64,000 nt of DNA from Pantoea rwandensis (GTDB lineage: Bacteria > Pseudomonadota > Gammaproteobacteria > Enterobacterales > Enterobacteriaceae): the NCBI RefSeq assembly GCF_002095475.1, contig NZ_MLFR01000007.1:1-64000 (forward strand), given 5' to 3'. Positions 48,606 to 59,088 of this stretch are shown here, in pieces (position 1 is the first letter of the stretch; each line of letters opens with the position of its first letter). The notes beneath the pieces were generated by a model. The model had not been told where the DNA came from. It made no database searches and saw nothing but the letters and a program-made list of their open reading frames with translations. The position numbers and the translations under genes were made by a program.

Positions 48606-51600
48606 ATGTCTGAATCTCTGATGAACAATACTATGACCGACCAACATACCTTGCCGCTGGTAGCGGCGCAGCCCGGCATCTGGATTGCCGACCAGCTGAC
48701 CCAGCACCACAATGCCTATGCCGTGGCCCATTTTGTGGAGCTACGTGGCACCATTAACAGTGCGTTGCTGGCACAAGCGATTGTGGCGGGAATGCAGGAA
48801 GCCGACACCTTAAACATGGCGTTTGGCGAAGTCGAGGGAGAAGCCCTGCAGTGGGCACAGCCACAAACGTTTAGCGCCCCCCAGATAGTGGACCTGCGCG
48901 ATGAAGCGGATGCTGCCGCCAAGGCGCGTGCGTTGATGCGTGCAGACATGAACGGCGATCTGCGCGTGTTGAGCGGTGCTAAATTATGGCATCACACGCT
49001 GTATCGCATTGGCGATCAACACTGGTTCTGGTATCAGCGTTATCACCATTTGGTGGTCGATGGCTTTAGCTTTACCGCCATTACTCGCCGTATCGCCAAT
49101 CTCTACACGGCGGCAGTGCAGCAACAGGACGCTGAACCCACGCCGTTTATCCCGTTTAGCGAGGTGGTGGAAGAGTATCAGCGCTATCAGGAATCCGCTT
49201 CGTTTACGCGCGATCGTGAATTCTGGCGCGAAAAAGGCGCGGCACTGCCCTCGCCGGCTTCCCTGTCACCGCTGCCTCTTGCCGGACAAAGCGCCAGTAC
49301 CGATCTGCTGCGCCATAGCGTGACGCTCGATCACAGCACTTTCCAGGCGTTAACTCACCAGCACCCGCAATCCAGCGCAGCCGATTTGGCTTTTGCCTTG
49401 GTGGCATTGTGGCTGGCTCGTCTCAGTGGACAGAATGACTTCGCCGCTGGATTTATCTTTATGCGCCGCATCGGTTCCGCCGCGCTGTGCGCCACCGGTC
49501 CGGTGATCAATGTGCTGCCGATGGCCGTGCATTACGATCCCGCCCAGCCGATCGCCGCGCTTGCCGCGCAACTGGCAGGTGAAGTGAAGAAAATGCGCCG
49601 CCACCAGCGTTATGATGCAGAACAGGTACAGCGCGATTTGGGCCGTCTCGGCGATGGCGACCCGCTGTATGGTCCGGTGATCAACCTGAAGATGTTTGAT
49701 TATCAGCTCGATTTTGCCGGCGTGGAGGGTATTACCCATCAGCTGGCTTCGGGGCCAGTGCGCGATCTGGAGATCGCAATCTACCTGAGCGAACAGGGTG
49801 AGGTGACGCTGGAGCTGCTGGCCAATGCGGAGCGCTATAGCGAATCAACCTTGCTGCGCCACGCCAGCCGTTTTGCTTTGCTGCTCAATCAGCTCGCGGC
49901 ACAACCCCTGCGCCCGCTGGGTGAACTCGATCTGCTGACCGCGGATGAACATGAACAGATCGCCCGTATCAATCAGACGGCACATCCCGTTCCGGTTGAA
50001 ACACTGGCTTCACTGCTGGCAAAGCAGGTTGAACGTACGCCAGACGCGCCCGCCCTGATCGATGCTACGCATCAACTCAGCTATCACGACATGCAGCAGC
50101 AAGTCTTCGCGCTGGCGGCCGATCTCACTGCCGCAGGCGTACAGCGCGGTGATATCGTGGCGGTGGCTTTACCGCGTTCAGTTCAGCTTTCGCTGGCGTT
50201 ACAGGCGATCGTTTCGCTCGGTGCGGCTTACCTACCGCTGGATACCAGTTATCCCGATGAACGTCTACAGCTGATGTTGGAAGATGCCACGCCGAAAACG
50301 CTGATAACCTCGTCAGATCTGCGCGCCCGCTTCAGCGCTATCGCCCAAGTGAATCAACTGCATTTTGATGCGCTTTACACGCGCCTGGATGCACCTGCAC
50401 CGGCTAGCGCACCGACGCCGCAGGATGCGGCTTACATCATCTACACCTCTGGCTCAACGGGACGGCCGAAAGGCGTATTGGTGGGCCATGAAGCGATTGT
50501 GAACCGCCTGCTGTGGATGCAGGATCGCTATCCGCTGCAAGCCGATGATGTGGTTCTGCAGAAAACCCCGAGCAGTTTCGATGTGTCAGTATGGGAATTC
50601 TTCTGGCCGCTGCTTGTTGGCGCGCAGTTGGTGATGGCACCGCCGGAGGCGCACCGCGATCCTGAAGCACTGCAACAGCTGTTTGCCCGCTACAAAGTGA
50701 CCACCACGCATTTCGTACCCTCGATGCTGGCGGCCTTTATCGCGGCCCTTGATAACCCGCAAGCCATCGCTTGCTGCGCCAGCCTGCGCAACGTGTTTTG
50801 CAGCGGTGAAGCCCTCCCCACCGACCTGTCGCGTGAATGGGAAACACTGACGCACGCTCCTCTGCATAACCTGTATGGCCCGACCGAAGCCGCTGTGGAT
50901 GTCAGCTGGTATCCCGCCTTTGGTGAGGCACTGGCAGCCGTCGAGGGGCCTAGCGTGCCGATTGGTTTCCCAGTGTGGAACACAGGATTGCGTATTCTTG
51001 ATGCACGCATGCAGCCCGTACCACCCGGTGTGGCGGGCGACCTTTATCTCACGGGCGTACAGTTGGCGCATGGCTATCTGGGTCGTCCAGAACTGACCGC
51101 CAGCCGCTTCATTCCTGATCCTTTTGTCCCGGGCGAGCGTATGTATCTGACCGGTGATGTCGCACGCTGGCTGGATAACGGCGCCGTGGAATATCTTGGC
51201 CGCAGCGACGATCAGCTAAAAATTCGTGGTCAACGCATCGAGCTTAACGAAATCGATCATGTATTAAGTGATCAGCCAGGCATTGAACAGGCTGTCACCC
51301 ATGCTGTGGTGCTGGGCAACGCCGCGACGCAAGGCGGGGATGCGCGGCAACTGGTGGGTTATGTGATTGCAGCGCATCCGGTGGATGGCGAAGCGCTGCG
51401 TGAAGCACTGGCACAGCGCCTGCCTGCGCACATGGTGCCGGTGGCGATTGTGCAGCTTGAAGCTTTCCCACTCAGCAGCAACGGTAAATTAGATCGTAAA
51501 GCCCTGCCTCTGCCGCAAAACGCCGCTGACAGCGTGGGCCGTGAACCGCATGCAGGGCTGGAAACCCAGTTGGCACAGGCTTTCTGCCAACTGCTGGATC

Positions 51601-52520
51601 GCGAGCACATCCGTGCGCAGGATGACTTCTTCGCCCTCGGTGGACACTCGTTGCTGGCGATGCGTTTAGCGGCGCAGTTGCGTCGTGAACTGCAACAACC
51701 GGTTTCGGTGGGGCAAATTATGGTGGCCTCAACGGTGGAAAAACTGGCTCGGCTGCTCAGTGATACACAATCACATCAACAAGCCGGTTTTGAAGCGGTG
51801 CTGCCACTGCGTCAAGGCGCGGGGCCAACGCTGTTCTGCTTCCATCCGGCATCCGGCTTTGCCTGGCAGTTCAGCATCCTGCAACGCTACCTCGCGCCGC
51901 GCTGGTCGCTGGTTGGCATCCAGTCTCCAGGCACCGACAGCCCACTGAACCAGAGCGCGCATCTCGATGAGGTATGCGAGGCGCATCTGCGCACGCTGCG
52001 TGAGGCACAACCGCATGGGCCTTATTATTTCCTCGGCTATTCACTGGGCGGCACGCTGGCACAAGGCATCGCTGCACGGCTTGAAGCGGCAGGAGAAGAG
52101 GTTGCCTTCCTCGGCTTGCTCGATACCTGGCCACCCGAGACACAAAACTGGGACGAGAAGCGCGGTGAGAACGTATTAGATCCGGCGGTGCTCGAAGAGG
52201 TCAATCGTGAACGCGAACAGTTTATTGCCGCGCAGCGCCATCAGGCCGGTGAAGAGATGCGAGCGATGTTCGATACCATCGAAGCTAACTACGCCAGTTC
52301 AGTGCGCCTGCTGGCGACGGCACGCAGCGCTCGCTTTAAGGGGCGTGCTACCCTGTTCCTGGCGGAACAGACGCAGCAGCCAGGCCAGGATGCACGGGAT
52401 GCCTGGGCACCCTACGTGGGTGAGTTAGAGGTGTGGCCGATGGATTGTGCTCACGTGGAGATCATTTCACCGCAGATGTTTGAACAGATTGGGCCGCTGT
52501 TGCAGCGGATATTGGGTTAA
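48606..52520 (+). CDS. entF: Enterobactin non-ribosomal peptide synthetase EntF
   Basis: A 1304-residue NRPS module C-A-PCP-TE. The condensation domain (about 15-430) carries HHLVVDG near residue 144. The serine-activating adenylation domain (about 455-960) has YTSGSTGRPKGV, NLYGPTEAAVD and YLTGDVARW. The carrier domain has the phosphopantetheine Ser in FFALGGHSLLAMRL near residue 1013. The thioesterase (about 1060-1304) has the nucleophile in GYSLGGTLAQG and a late catalytic His. It joins three DHB-Ser units and cyclises them. GGAG seven bases before the ATG supports the start. Confidence 0.96.
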   Translation: MSESLMNNTMTDQHTLPLVAAQPGIWIADQLTQHHNAYAVAHFVELRGTINSALLAQAIVAGMQEADTLNMAFGEVEGEALQWAQPQTFSAPQIVDLRDEADAAAKARALMRADMNGDLRVLSGAKLWHHTLYRIGDQHWFWYQRYHHLVVDGFSFTAITRRIANLYTAAVQQQDAEPTPFIPFSEVVEEYQRYQESASFTRDREFWREKGAALPSPASLSPLPLAGQSASTDLLRHSVTLDHSTFQALTHQHPQSSAADLAFALVALWLARLSGQNDFAAGFIFMRRIGSAALCATGPVINVLPMAVHYDPAQPIAALAAQLAGEVKKMRRHQRYDAEQVQRDLGRLGDGDPLYGPVINLKMFDYQLDFAGVEGITHQLASGPVRDLEIAIYLSEQGEVTLELLANAERYSESTLLRHASRFALLLNQLAAQPLRPLGELDLLTADEHEQIARINQTAHPVPVETLASLLAKQVERTPDAPALIDATHQLSYHDMQQQVFALAADLTAAGVQRGDIVAVALPRSVQLSLALQAIVSLGAAYLPLDTSYPDERLQLMLEDATPKTLITSSDLRARFSAIAQVNQLHFDALYTRLDAPAPASAPTPQDAAYIIYTSGSTGRPKGVLVGHEAIVNRLLWMQDRYPLQADDVVLQKTPSSFDVSVWEFFWPLLVGAQLVMAPPEAHRDPEALQQLFARYKVTTTHFVPSMLAAFIAALDNPQAIACCASLRNVFCSGEALPTDLSREWETLTHAPLHNLYGPTEAAVDVSWYPAFGEALAAVEGPSVPIGFPVWNTGLRILDARMQPVPPGVAGDLYLTGVQLAHGYLGRPELTASRFIPDPFVPGERMYLTGDVARWLDNGAVEYLGRSDDQLKIRGQRIELNEIDHVLSDQPGIEQAVTHAVVLGNAATQGGDARQLVGYVIAAHPVDGEALREALAQRLPAHMVPVAIVQLEAFPLSSNGKLDRKALPLPQNAADSVGREPHAGLETQLAQAFCQLLDREHIRAQDDFFALGGHSLLAMRLAAQLRRELQQPVSVGQIMVASTVEKLARLLSDTQSHQQAGFEAVLPLRQGAGPTLFCFHPASGFAWQFSILQRYLAPRWSLVGIQSPGTDSPLNQSAHLDEVCEAHLRTLREAQPHGPYYFLGYSLGGTLAQGIAARLEAAGEEVAFLGLLDTWPPETQNWDEKRGENVLDPAVLEEVNREREQFIAAQRHQAGEEMRAMFDTIEANYASSVRLLATARSARFKGRATLFLAEQTQQPGQDARDAWAPYVGELEVWPMDCAHVEIISPQMFEQIGPLLQRILG

Positions 52521-52529
52521 AACATACCC

Positions 52530-52602
52530 GGTGCGCATCAATGCGCACCTTACCCCGCCGTAGGGGCAGCATTTATGCCGCCCTGCCATTTATGCAGCCC
52601 TG
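52530..52602. repeat. REP-like element cluster between entF and fepC
   Basis: GGTGCGCATCAATGCGCACC (52530-52549) is a near-perfect palindrome. It is followed by GTAGGGGCAGCATTTATGCC and a further TGCCATTTATGCAGCCC. The second part resembles the element at the window start and the ATTTAT cores at 8562-8819. It occupies most of the gap between the convergent entF and fepC genes, where E. coli has fepE. It may serve as a bidirectional 3' structure. Confidence 0.6.
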
Positions 52603-52606
52603 GGTA

Positions 52607-53404
52607 TTATCTTCCTCGCCCCAGCGGCACGATCATCGGCGTATGCGCCACTGGATCTTCGACAATCACACAGCGTAAACCATACACCTGCTCAATCAAC
52701 GCGGGCGTCACGATCTCTGCTGGCTTGCCCTCTGCGATAATCTTGCCGTGACGCATGGCAATCAAATGCGTGGCATAACGACAGGCATGATTGAGGTCGT
52801 GCAATACCACCACCAGCGTGCGGCCATGCTGCTGGTTCAATTCCTGCATCAGTTCCAGCAACTCAATCTGATGCGTGATGTCCAGCCAGGTTGTCGGTTC
52901 ATCCAGCAGCAACAGCGGCGTTTGCTGTGCCAGCACCATGGCTATCCACACTCGCTGACGCTGTCCACCGGATAAGGTATCGACCAGTTGTTGTGCCAAA
53001 TCAGCCACGCCCGTCGCGCGCATCGCCTGCTGCACCGCCTCTTCATCCTCCTCGCGCCAGCGACCAAACAGTGCCTGGTGAGGATAGCGCCCGCGCGCCA
53101 CCAACTCCGACACGCTAATGCCAGCAGGCGCATTCGAACTCTGGGGCAGCAGCCCAAGCCGCCGCGCCACTTCTTTAGTGGGATAGCGCGCAATGGCCTC
53201 GCCATCTAAATACACCTCACCTTTTAGCGGCGTGTTGAGGCGGCTGAGTGTCCGTAATAAGGTGGATTTACCACAGGCGTTCGGGCCGATAATCACCGTC
53301 AGCTCCCCTTCCGGGATCGCCACTGACAGATTCTCCGCCACGATTTTTTTGTCATAGCCAAGCGTCAGGCTTTCGCCATACAGACGTGAAGGAATATCGA
53401 TCAT
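52607..53404 (-). CDS. fepC: Ferric enterobactin ABC transporter ATP-binding protein
   Basis: A 265-residue ABC ATPase that drives uptake of ferric enterobactin through FepD-FepG. It has Walker A GPNACGKST near residue 40, the signature LSGGQRQRVWIAM near residue 143, Walker B LLLLDEPTTWLD near residue 163 and an H-loop (VVLHDLNHA). The ATG overlaps the fepG stop by four bases. fepD, fepG and fepC form one leftward operon. Confidence 0.96.
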   Translation of the reverse strand: MIDIPSRLYGESLTLGYDKKIVAENLSVAIPEGELTVIIGPNACGKSTLLRTLSRLNTPLKGEVYLDGEAIARYPTKEVARRLGLLPQSSNAPAGISVSELVARGRYPHQALFGRWREEDEEAVQQAMRATGVADLAQQLVDTLSGGQRQRVWIAMVLAQQTPLLLLDEPTTWLDITHQIELLELMQELNQQHGRTLVVVLHDLNHACRYATHLIAMRHGKIIAEGKPAEIVTPALIEQVYGLRCVIVEDPVAHTPMIVPLGRGR

Positions 53405-54384
53405 TGGCGTCGCGCCTCCCGCACCAGTAATGCAATCAAATAGAGTCCACCCAAGCTGACAGTGATCACGCCAACCGGTAATTGATAAGGCAGGAACAGA
53501 TGCTGTGCAGCAAAATCAGCGGCGATCAGTAGCAGTGCGCCACACAGTGATGCCAGCAACAATGCGCCTCTCTCTCCGCCACCGAGCCGACGGGCAATTT
53601 GCGGGGCCAAGAGCGCCACAAAAGAGATCGGCCCCACCAGCGCGGTGGATGCGGCAGTCAGCACCACGCCAATCAGCATCAGCCACATGCGGCTGCGTTC
53701 AACCGGGACACCGAGCGCGCTGGCGGTGTCATCGCCCATCTCCAGCAGGCGCATCCGTCGCGTCAGCAAGGCCATCACCAGCAGCGACAACAGCAACACC
53801 GCAATCACCGGCGGCGTTTTCGCCCAAGTGATGCCGTTTAGCGAGCCGGCACTCCATAAACCGGCGCTCAGCGCCGACTCCAGCGAGGCGCTGATAATCA
53901 GCCAGGCATTCAACGCCATCAGCAATGCACGCACGCTAATGCCGACAATAATCAGACGGAAGGTTTCGACGCCGTTGCGCCAGGCGAACAGGTACACCAG
54001 CGCCGCAGTGGCGATCCCACCGATCAGCGCGGCACCGGTCATGGCGGCGATGCCTTGATTGAACAGCACCAACGCCACCAGCACCCCACTGTAGGCGCCC
54101 GTGTTAAAACCGAGTATGTCCGGGCTACCCAACGGATTGCGCAGCAGAGACTGGAAAATAGCGCCACTTACGCCGAGGGCCGCGCCAATCAGTAACGCCA
54201 TCAATACGCGAGGGAGTCGCCATTCCAGCACGATCAATTTGACGTTACCGGCGCCTTCGCCCCTTAGCATCTGCCAGAATTGCTCAGCCCCGATTGGCAA
54301 GGCACCGCGCGTCATTGCCAGATACGCCAGCAGTAAGCAACACAGCAGCAACCAGGTGGTGTGTAACCCTACCCGGCGCGTCAT
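53401..54384 (-). CDS. fepG: Ferric enterobactin ABC transporter permease FepG
   Basis: A 327-residue BtuC/FecCD-family permease with about nine or ten hydrophobic helices. Conserved segments include EWRLPRVLMALLIGAALGVSGAIFQSLLRNPLGSPDILG and LVGPISFVALLAPQIARRLGG, the latter contacting the ATPase. It overlaps fepD and fepC by four bases each. It probably pairs with FepD as a heterodimeric channel in the inner membrane. Confidence 0.95.
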   Translation of the reverse strand: MTRRVGLHTTWLLLCCLLLAYLAMTRGALPIGAEQFWQMLRGEGAGNVKLIVLEWRLPRVLMALLIGAALGVSGAIFQSLLRNPLGSPDILGFNTGAYSGVLVALVLFNQGIAAMTGAALIGGIATAALVYLFAWRNGVETFRLIIVGISVRALLMALNAWLIISASLESALSAGLWSAGSLNGITWAKTPPVIAVLLLSLLVMALLTRRMRLLEMGDDTASALGVPVERSRMWLMLIGVVLTAASTALVGPISFVALLAPQIARRLGGGERGALLLASLCGALLLIAADFAAQHLFLPYQLPVGVITVSLGGLYLIALLVREARRQ

Positions 54385-55370
54385 AGCGCACCTCGTCCAA
54401 GTTTACGACGTACCAAGATAATCAGTACCGGCGCACCCAACATCGCCGTCACGATGGAAACGCGCAATTCTCCTGCGACCAGAAGGCGGCCAAGAATATC
54501 CGCCGCCAGTAGCAATATAGGTGTAATCAATGCGGTCGCAGGCAGCATCCAGCGATGATCGTTGCCTACCAGCCAGCGCGCAAAATGCGGCGTCATCAAG
54601 CCAATAAAAGCAATCGGCCCCACCGCAGCGGTGGCGGCACCACACAGCAGAGCGATGGCCAGCAATCCCAACAGCTGCGTCCGCGCGACTCGCGTGCCCA
54701 ACGCCGTCGCCATATCGCCGCCCATGCTTAAACTGTTCAGCGCCTGCGACAGGCAAATCGCCACCACGCTGCCCACCAGCACCGCCGGAAACAGGGTGCG
54801 TAGAACAGTAAAGTTACGGATATCCAGCGAGCCGCTGTGCCAGAAACGCAGATGGTCATAAATATCAGGGTTGAGCAGTGATAAGCCCGATGTTAGGCCA
54901 TCCAGTACCGCGCCGAGCGCCACACCCGCTAACGTCAGGCGTACCGGGTTAACGCGTCCGCCGCCAATCGCACCGGTCATGGCCACCAGCAGTGATGCCA
55001 GCAATGCGCCGATAAAAGCAAAGCCGAGCCAGTCGAGGGGGGAGTCGGCACCAAACAGCGCAATGCCAATCACCACCGCAAATCCGGCACCTGCATTGAC
55101 GCCAAGAATGCCGGGATCGGCCAACGGGTTGCGTGTCAGGCTTTGCATCAAAGCCCCTGCTAAACCCAGTGCAACGCCAGCGAGTAATCCTGCCAAAGTG
55201 CGAGGCAAACGTGCATCGCGCACAATCACACACTCCGCGCTGCTGCAACTGGAGGTCAGAGAATGGTAAACATCGGAAAGGGGTATTGATTTTGCCCCCA
55301 GCATTAAGCTGAGCGCGATGAGGAGCACGAGCAGAATCCCTGAGCCTGCTAATGCACGAATTTGGCGCAT
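54381..55370 (-). CDS. fepD: Ferric enterobactin ABC transporter permease FepD
   Basis: A 329-residue FecCD-family permease and partner of FepG. It shows ARLPRTLAGLLAGVALGLAGALMQSLTRNPLADPGILG near residue 53 and IAFIGLMTPHFARWLVG near residue 248, equivalent to FepG. AAGG lies ten bases before the start. It is the first gene of fepDGC, divergent from entS with a single Fur box between the two. Confidence 0.95.
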   Translation of the reverse strand: MRQIRALAGSGILLVLLIALSLMLGAKSIPLSDVYHSLTSSCSSAECVIVRDARLPRTLAGLLAGVALGLAGALMQSLTRNPLADPGILGVNAGAGFAVVIGIALFGADSPLDWLGFAFIGALLASLLVAMTGAIGGGRVNPVRLTLAGVALGAVLDGLTSGLSLLNPDIYDHLRFWHSGSLDIRNFTVLRTLFPAVLVGSVVAICLSQALNSLSMGGDMATALGTRVARTQLLGLLAIALLCGAATAAVGPIAFIGLMTPHFARWLVGNDHRWMLPATALITPILLLAADILGRLLVAGELRVSIVTAMLGAPVLIILVRRKLGRGAL

Positions 55371-55418
55371 CGTTCAAAACCTTCACTGTTTAACGTCGTC
55401 GCATGCGCAACGCAATTT

Positions 55419-55437
55419 GATAATGGTTATCGTTATT
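55419..55437. promoter_or_regulatory. Fur box between fepD and entS
   Basis: GATAATGGTTATCGTTATT matches the Fur consensus at 15 of 19 positions. It lies 49 bases before the fepD start and 73 before the entS start, so one site could repress both directions when iron is plentiful. Confidence 0.82.
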
Positions 55438-55509
55438 ACTCGCGTTTGCCTATGTTACCATGACTGGCCTCGCGGACGATGAGGAAAATTGGTGCAAAAA
55501 GGCGAACGA

Positions 55510-56760
55510 ATGAACAAATCCTCCCACTTTATTGATCTCTCCCTGCTGAAAACTCACGCGGCATTTCGCGCCGTGTTTATCGCGCGTTTCATCTCCATTG
55601 TCGCGTTAGGTATGCTTGCCGTCGCGGTGCCGGTACAAATTCAGCAAATGACACAATCTCCGCTTTTGGTGGGGTTAGCGGTAACGCTGGCGGCATCAGG
55701 TATGTTTATCGGTCTGCTAACCGGTGGCGTGTTAGCGGATCGCTACGAACGTAAAAAGCTGATTCTGATTGCCCGTTCTACCTGCGGATTGGGTTTTATT
55801 GCCTTGGCAATTAACGCCGCACTCCCTGAACCGTCATTGATTGCCGTTTATCTGCTGGGATTCTGGGACGGTTTCTTTGGCGCGATAGGCGTGACGGCGC
55901 TGCTGGCGGCCACTCCTGCGTTGGTAGGACGCGAAAATATTATGCAGGCCGGTGCCATCACCATGTTGACGGTACGCTTTGGTTCCATTCTCTCACCGGC
56001 GATTGCGGGCCTGGTGATTGCACACGGCGGCGTCGTGTGGAACTACGGCCTGACCGCATTCGGTACGCTATTAACGGTGCTGACACTGCTAAAACTGCCA
56101 CAACTTCCCCCACCCCCGCAGCCGCGCGAACATCCACTGAAATCACTCGCTGCCGGGGTGCAGTTCCTGTTTGCAAGCCCGATTGTCGGCATGGTGGCGC
56201 TGATTGGTGCTCTGGTCACACTGGCCAGTGCGGTACGGGTACTTTACCCCGCCTTGGCACCACACTGGTCAGTCACGGTAAATCAGCTCGGTATGATGTA
56301 TGCAGCAGTCCCGCTGGGTGCCGCCATTGGCGCCTTTACCAGCGGCAAACTGAAGCACGCCGCACGACCAGGACAGTTAGTACTGGGCAGTGCGGTTGCG
56401 GCTTTTGTGGCACTGGGCTTGTTCAGTTTGATGCCCAACTTGCCGCTGGCGCTACTGTGTTTGGTTGCCTTTGGTTACTTCAGTGCCATCAACAGTCTGG
56501 TGCAGTACGCCATGATTCAGCTATTAACGCCTGACCATTTATTGGGACGCATTAATGGGTTATGGACAGCGCAAAACGTCACTGGCGATGCGATCGGGGC
56601 GGCGATGATTGGTGCCATGGGTTCATGGTTACTGCCACCACAGGCTGCCGCCCTATTTGGCTTTGCGGCAGCGCTGCTGGGCGTAATGATGTGGTGGGTG
56701 ATGGGACGTCTGCGTCGATACCATCCGCCAGCACCGGAGCTGGCGGAACAGGCATCATGA
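55510..56760 (+). CDS. entS: Enterobactin exporter EntS
   Basis: A 416-residue major facilitator transporter with about twelve helices that exports enterobactin across the inner membrane. The signature loop between helices 2 and 3 is [15 protein letters not shown] near residue 75, and [29 protein letters not shown] closely matches E. coli EntS. The start [13 protein letters not shown] was chosen over a codon 21 bases upstream; it follows AAAGGCGAACGA. The 3' end overlaps the convergent fepB by six bases. Confidence 0.95.
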   Translation: MNKSSHFIDLSLLKTHAAFRAVFIARFISIVALGMLAVAVPVQIQQMTQSPLLVGLAVTLAASGMFIGLLTGGVLADRYERKKLILIARSTCGLGFIALAINAALPEPSLIAVYLLGFWDGFFGAIGVTALLAATPALVGRENIMQAGAITMLTVRFGSILSPAIAGLVIAHGGVVWNYGLTAFGTLLTVLTLLKLPQLPPPPQPREHPLKSLAAGVQFLFASPIVGMVALIGALVTLASAVRVLYPALAPHWSVTVNQLGMMYAAVPLGAAIGAFTSGKLKHAARPGQLVLGSAVAAFVALGLFSLMPNLPLALLCLVAFGYFSAINSLVQYAMIQLLTPDHLLGRINGLWTAQNVTGDAIGAAMIGAMGSWLLPPQAAALFGFAAALLGVMMWWVMGRLRRYHPPAPELAEQAS

Positions 56761-57720
56761 TTTAACGAACAGTTTTTCCAGACGCGCCAGCAGGTTGCTG
56801 GCGCTGTAGTAATCCAGTCGGAACGAATCGACGCCCAGCGGGAAGACCTGCTGCTGTTTCACTGCCGCATTTTGCGCTAGGAACGGATTATTAAGCACCG
56901 ACTGCGTTGTTTTATCGTCACCGGCGAACAGCAGGAAGGTTTTACCCGTCAGACCACTGCCAACGTTCTCACCCGACAACTGAATAATGTCTTTACGCTG
57001 CCCCATACTGTGTCCCTGTTGAACAGTAGCAGGAGGTTCAGCGAGGGTGAAACCGAGCTGTTGCAGTAGCTTGCCTTGCGCTGACTCCGCGGTCCACACA
57101 TTGACCGCGCGCCCATCCCCATTCCACACCATGGCGGAAACCGGCTGCGGCGGCAACGTGATGGCTTTCTTCAACGCCGCTTCACGATCGTCAAAAGCTT
57201 TCACTCGCTGGGCGGCCTGAGTTTCATGGCCGGTGGCCTGACCGAGCAGCGTCACCACGTCCTGCCAGCTTTTGTCATCGTAATTGACCACCAGCGTGGG
57301 TGCGATGGCCGAGAGTTGGCTGGCCAGCTTGATCGCTGAATCATTGCCGGTTGCACTGACCAGAATCAGATCGGGCGCTTCGGCAGCAACGGCCTCCGCA
57401 CTCGGTTCACCAATATAAAGGCGTTTGAGATGACGCTGTTTCGCCACGTCGCCCCACTGACGGAAGAAGCCCTGATCGTCAGCCAAGCGGCTGTTAGGTG
57501 CTGTCGCGCCGGATGCGATGACAGGCGCATCGATGGCCAGTAGCGAGCCCGTCAGGGTAACGCTGGTGGAAACAATGCGCTGCGGCGCTTTGTTGAGGAT
57601 CAGGGGACCATTAGCCCCCTGAACGGTGCGCGGCCAACCCTGTTCAGCCTGCGCAAGACTTGTAAAAGTCTGGAAAATGAACAACAGGACCGTTAGGCCC
57701 CACAAACCGCATTTATTCAT
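56755..57720 (-). CDS. fepB: Ferric enterobactin periplasmic binding protein FepB
   Basis: A 321-residue periplasmic binding protein with signal peptide [19 protein letters not shown] and cleavage after LAQA. The class III binding-protein fold follows, with [29 protein letters not shown] and [23 protein letters not shown] typical of FepB. It delivers ferric enterobactin to FepDG. It is divergent from entC with a strong Fur box between. Confidence 0.95.
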   Translation of the reverse strand: MNKCGLWGLTVLLFIFQTFTSLAQAEQGWPRTVQGANGPLILNKAPQRIVSTSVTLTGSLLAIDAPVIASGATAPNSRLADDQGFFRQWGDVAKQRHLKRLYIGEPSAEAVAAEAPDLILVSATGNDSAIKLASQLSAIAPTLVVNYDDKSWQDVVTLLGQATGHETQAAQRVKAFDDREAALKKAITLPPQPVSAMVWNGDGRAVNVWTAESAQGKLLQQLGFTLAEPPATVQQGHSMGQRKDIIQLSGENVGSGLTGKTFLLFAGDDKTTQSVLNNPFLAQNAAVKQQQVFPLGVDSFRLDYYSASNLLARLEKLFVKS

Positions 57721-57848
57721 AAGTTTTGGTCCGCCTTTTAGCTTAATACGCGGCGTATCGTCACTCTCCGATTACGCCTAAACATGCGGTAAATCCCGCG
57801 AATGGATTGACACTTTTGTCTGATCGACGTAGGTTACAGGGCCATAAT

Positions 57849-57867
57849 AAAAATGATAATCATTATT
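57849..57867. promoter_or_regulatory. Fur box between fepB and entC
   Basis: AAAAATGATAATCATTATT matches the Fur consensus at 16 of 19 positions, the best in this window. It lies 30 bases before the entC start and 129 before fepB. A further AT-rich run TTAATAATCTTATCATT (57867-57883) could hold an overlapping second site. Strong iron repression of entCEBAH is expected. Confidence 0.88.
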
Positions 57868-57896
57868 AATAATCTTATCATTTATAGGTGAAAATT

Positions 57897-59078
57897 ATGG
57901 TCGAATCATCCATGTTTGAAAATGCCCTCTTAAAGGATTTTTCCTCGTTATGCCGTGGGTTCCTTTTTACTTCCCCGTGGCGCAGCCTCGCAACTCAAGG
58001 GTGCTATACCACCATCACTGCACCCGTGACGGATGCCGCCTTGTTACAGGGGGATTTTCAACAACAGTTACGTCAGCACTTTGCGGCGGCGAAACAACAA
58101 GGCATTGAAAATCCGATTCTGGTCGGCGCGATTCCGTTCGACGTTAGCCAACCAGCGGCGCTGTTTATCCCTGAAAGCTATCAGACCTTCAATCGTGCCG
58201 ATCTACAAAACGCGCTACCCTCTGCATCCGGTGAAATGCCGCAGGTGCGTCGTCGCGCAGCCGTGCCCGATCATGATGTCTTTACCCAAATGGTGACGGA
58301 TGCCGTTGCCGCCACACAGCGTGGCGACCTCGATAAAGTCGTGCTTTCACGCCTGATGGATATCACCACCGATCAACCGGTGGATACTGCAGCGCTGATG
58401 CAACGCGTGATCGCGCAGAACCCTAATAGCTATCACTTCCATCTGCCGCTGCCACAAGGCGGTGCACTGGTGGGTGCCAGCCCTGAGTTGATGCTGCGTA
58501 AACAAGGGCGCGATTTCAGCTCCTGCCCTCTGGCAGGCTCGGCGCGACGTCATCATGACGATAGTCAGCAAGATCGTGCCGCAGGCAATACGCTGATGGA
58601 TTCTGACAAAGATCGCCATGAGCACAAGCTGGTCACCGACGCGATGCGCGCCACGCTAAAACCGCGTAGCCGTCTGCTGTCAGTCCCAACCGTACCTTCG
58701 TTGATGACGACCGCAACTCTGTGGCATTTGGCGACGCAAATCGATGGCCAAGTGCAGGATGAGCGTGAAAATGCGCTATCCCTGGCCTGCCTGCTGCACC
58801 CGACCCCCGCATTAAGCGGCTTCCCGCACCAGCTTGCTCAGCAGTTGATTCAGCAGCTAGAGCCGTTTGACCGTCAACTTTTTGGCGGCATCGTCGGATG
58901 GTGTGACAGTGAAGGCAATGGCGAGTGGGTTGTGACGATTCGCTGCGGCACGGTACACGGTGCCAGGGTTCGACTATTTGCGGGAGCGGGCATTGTTGCT
59001 GACTCCCAACCTGAATCAGAATGGCGTGAAACTGGCGTGAAGTTGGACACCATGTTGCGCGCTTTTGGACTGCAATAA
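57897..59078 (+). CDS. entC: Isochorismate synthase EntC
   Basis: A 393-residue chorismate-utilising enzyme converting chorismate to isochorismate. Family landmarks are [14 protein letters not shown] near residue 148, [10 protein letters not shown] near residue 198, CPLAGSARR near residue 213, [11 protein letters not shown] near residue 302, and the metal-binding [22 protein letters not shown]. The ATG was chosen because AGGTGA lies six bases upstream; a GTG nine bases earlier would overlap that site. It starts the entCEBAH operon. Confidence 0.96.
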   Translation: MVESSMFENALLKDFSSLCRGFLFTSPWRSLATQGCYTTITAPVTDAALLQGDFQQQLRQHFAAAKQQGIENPILVGAIPFDVSQPAALFIPESYQTFNRADLQNALPSASGEMPQVRRRAAVPDHDVFTQMVTDAVAATQRGDLDKVVLSRLMDITTDQPVDTAALMQRVIAQNPNSYHFHLPLPQGGALVGASPELMLRKQGRDFSSCPLAGSARRHHDDSQQDRAAGNTLMDSDKDRHEHKLVTDAMRATLKPRSRLLSVPTVPSLMTTATLWHLATQIDGQVQDERENALSLACLLHPTPALSGFPHQLAQQLIQQLEPFDRQLFGGIVGWCDSEGNGEWVVTIRCGTVHGARVRLFAGAGIVADSQPESEWRETGVKLDTMLRAFGLQ

Positions 59079-59088
59079 AGGAAAGAGC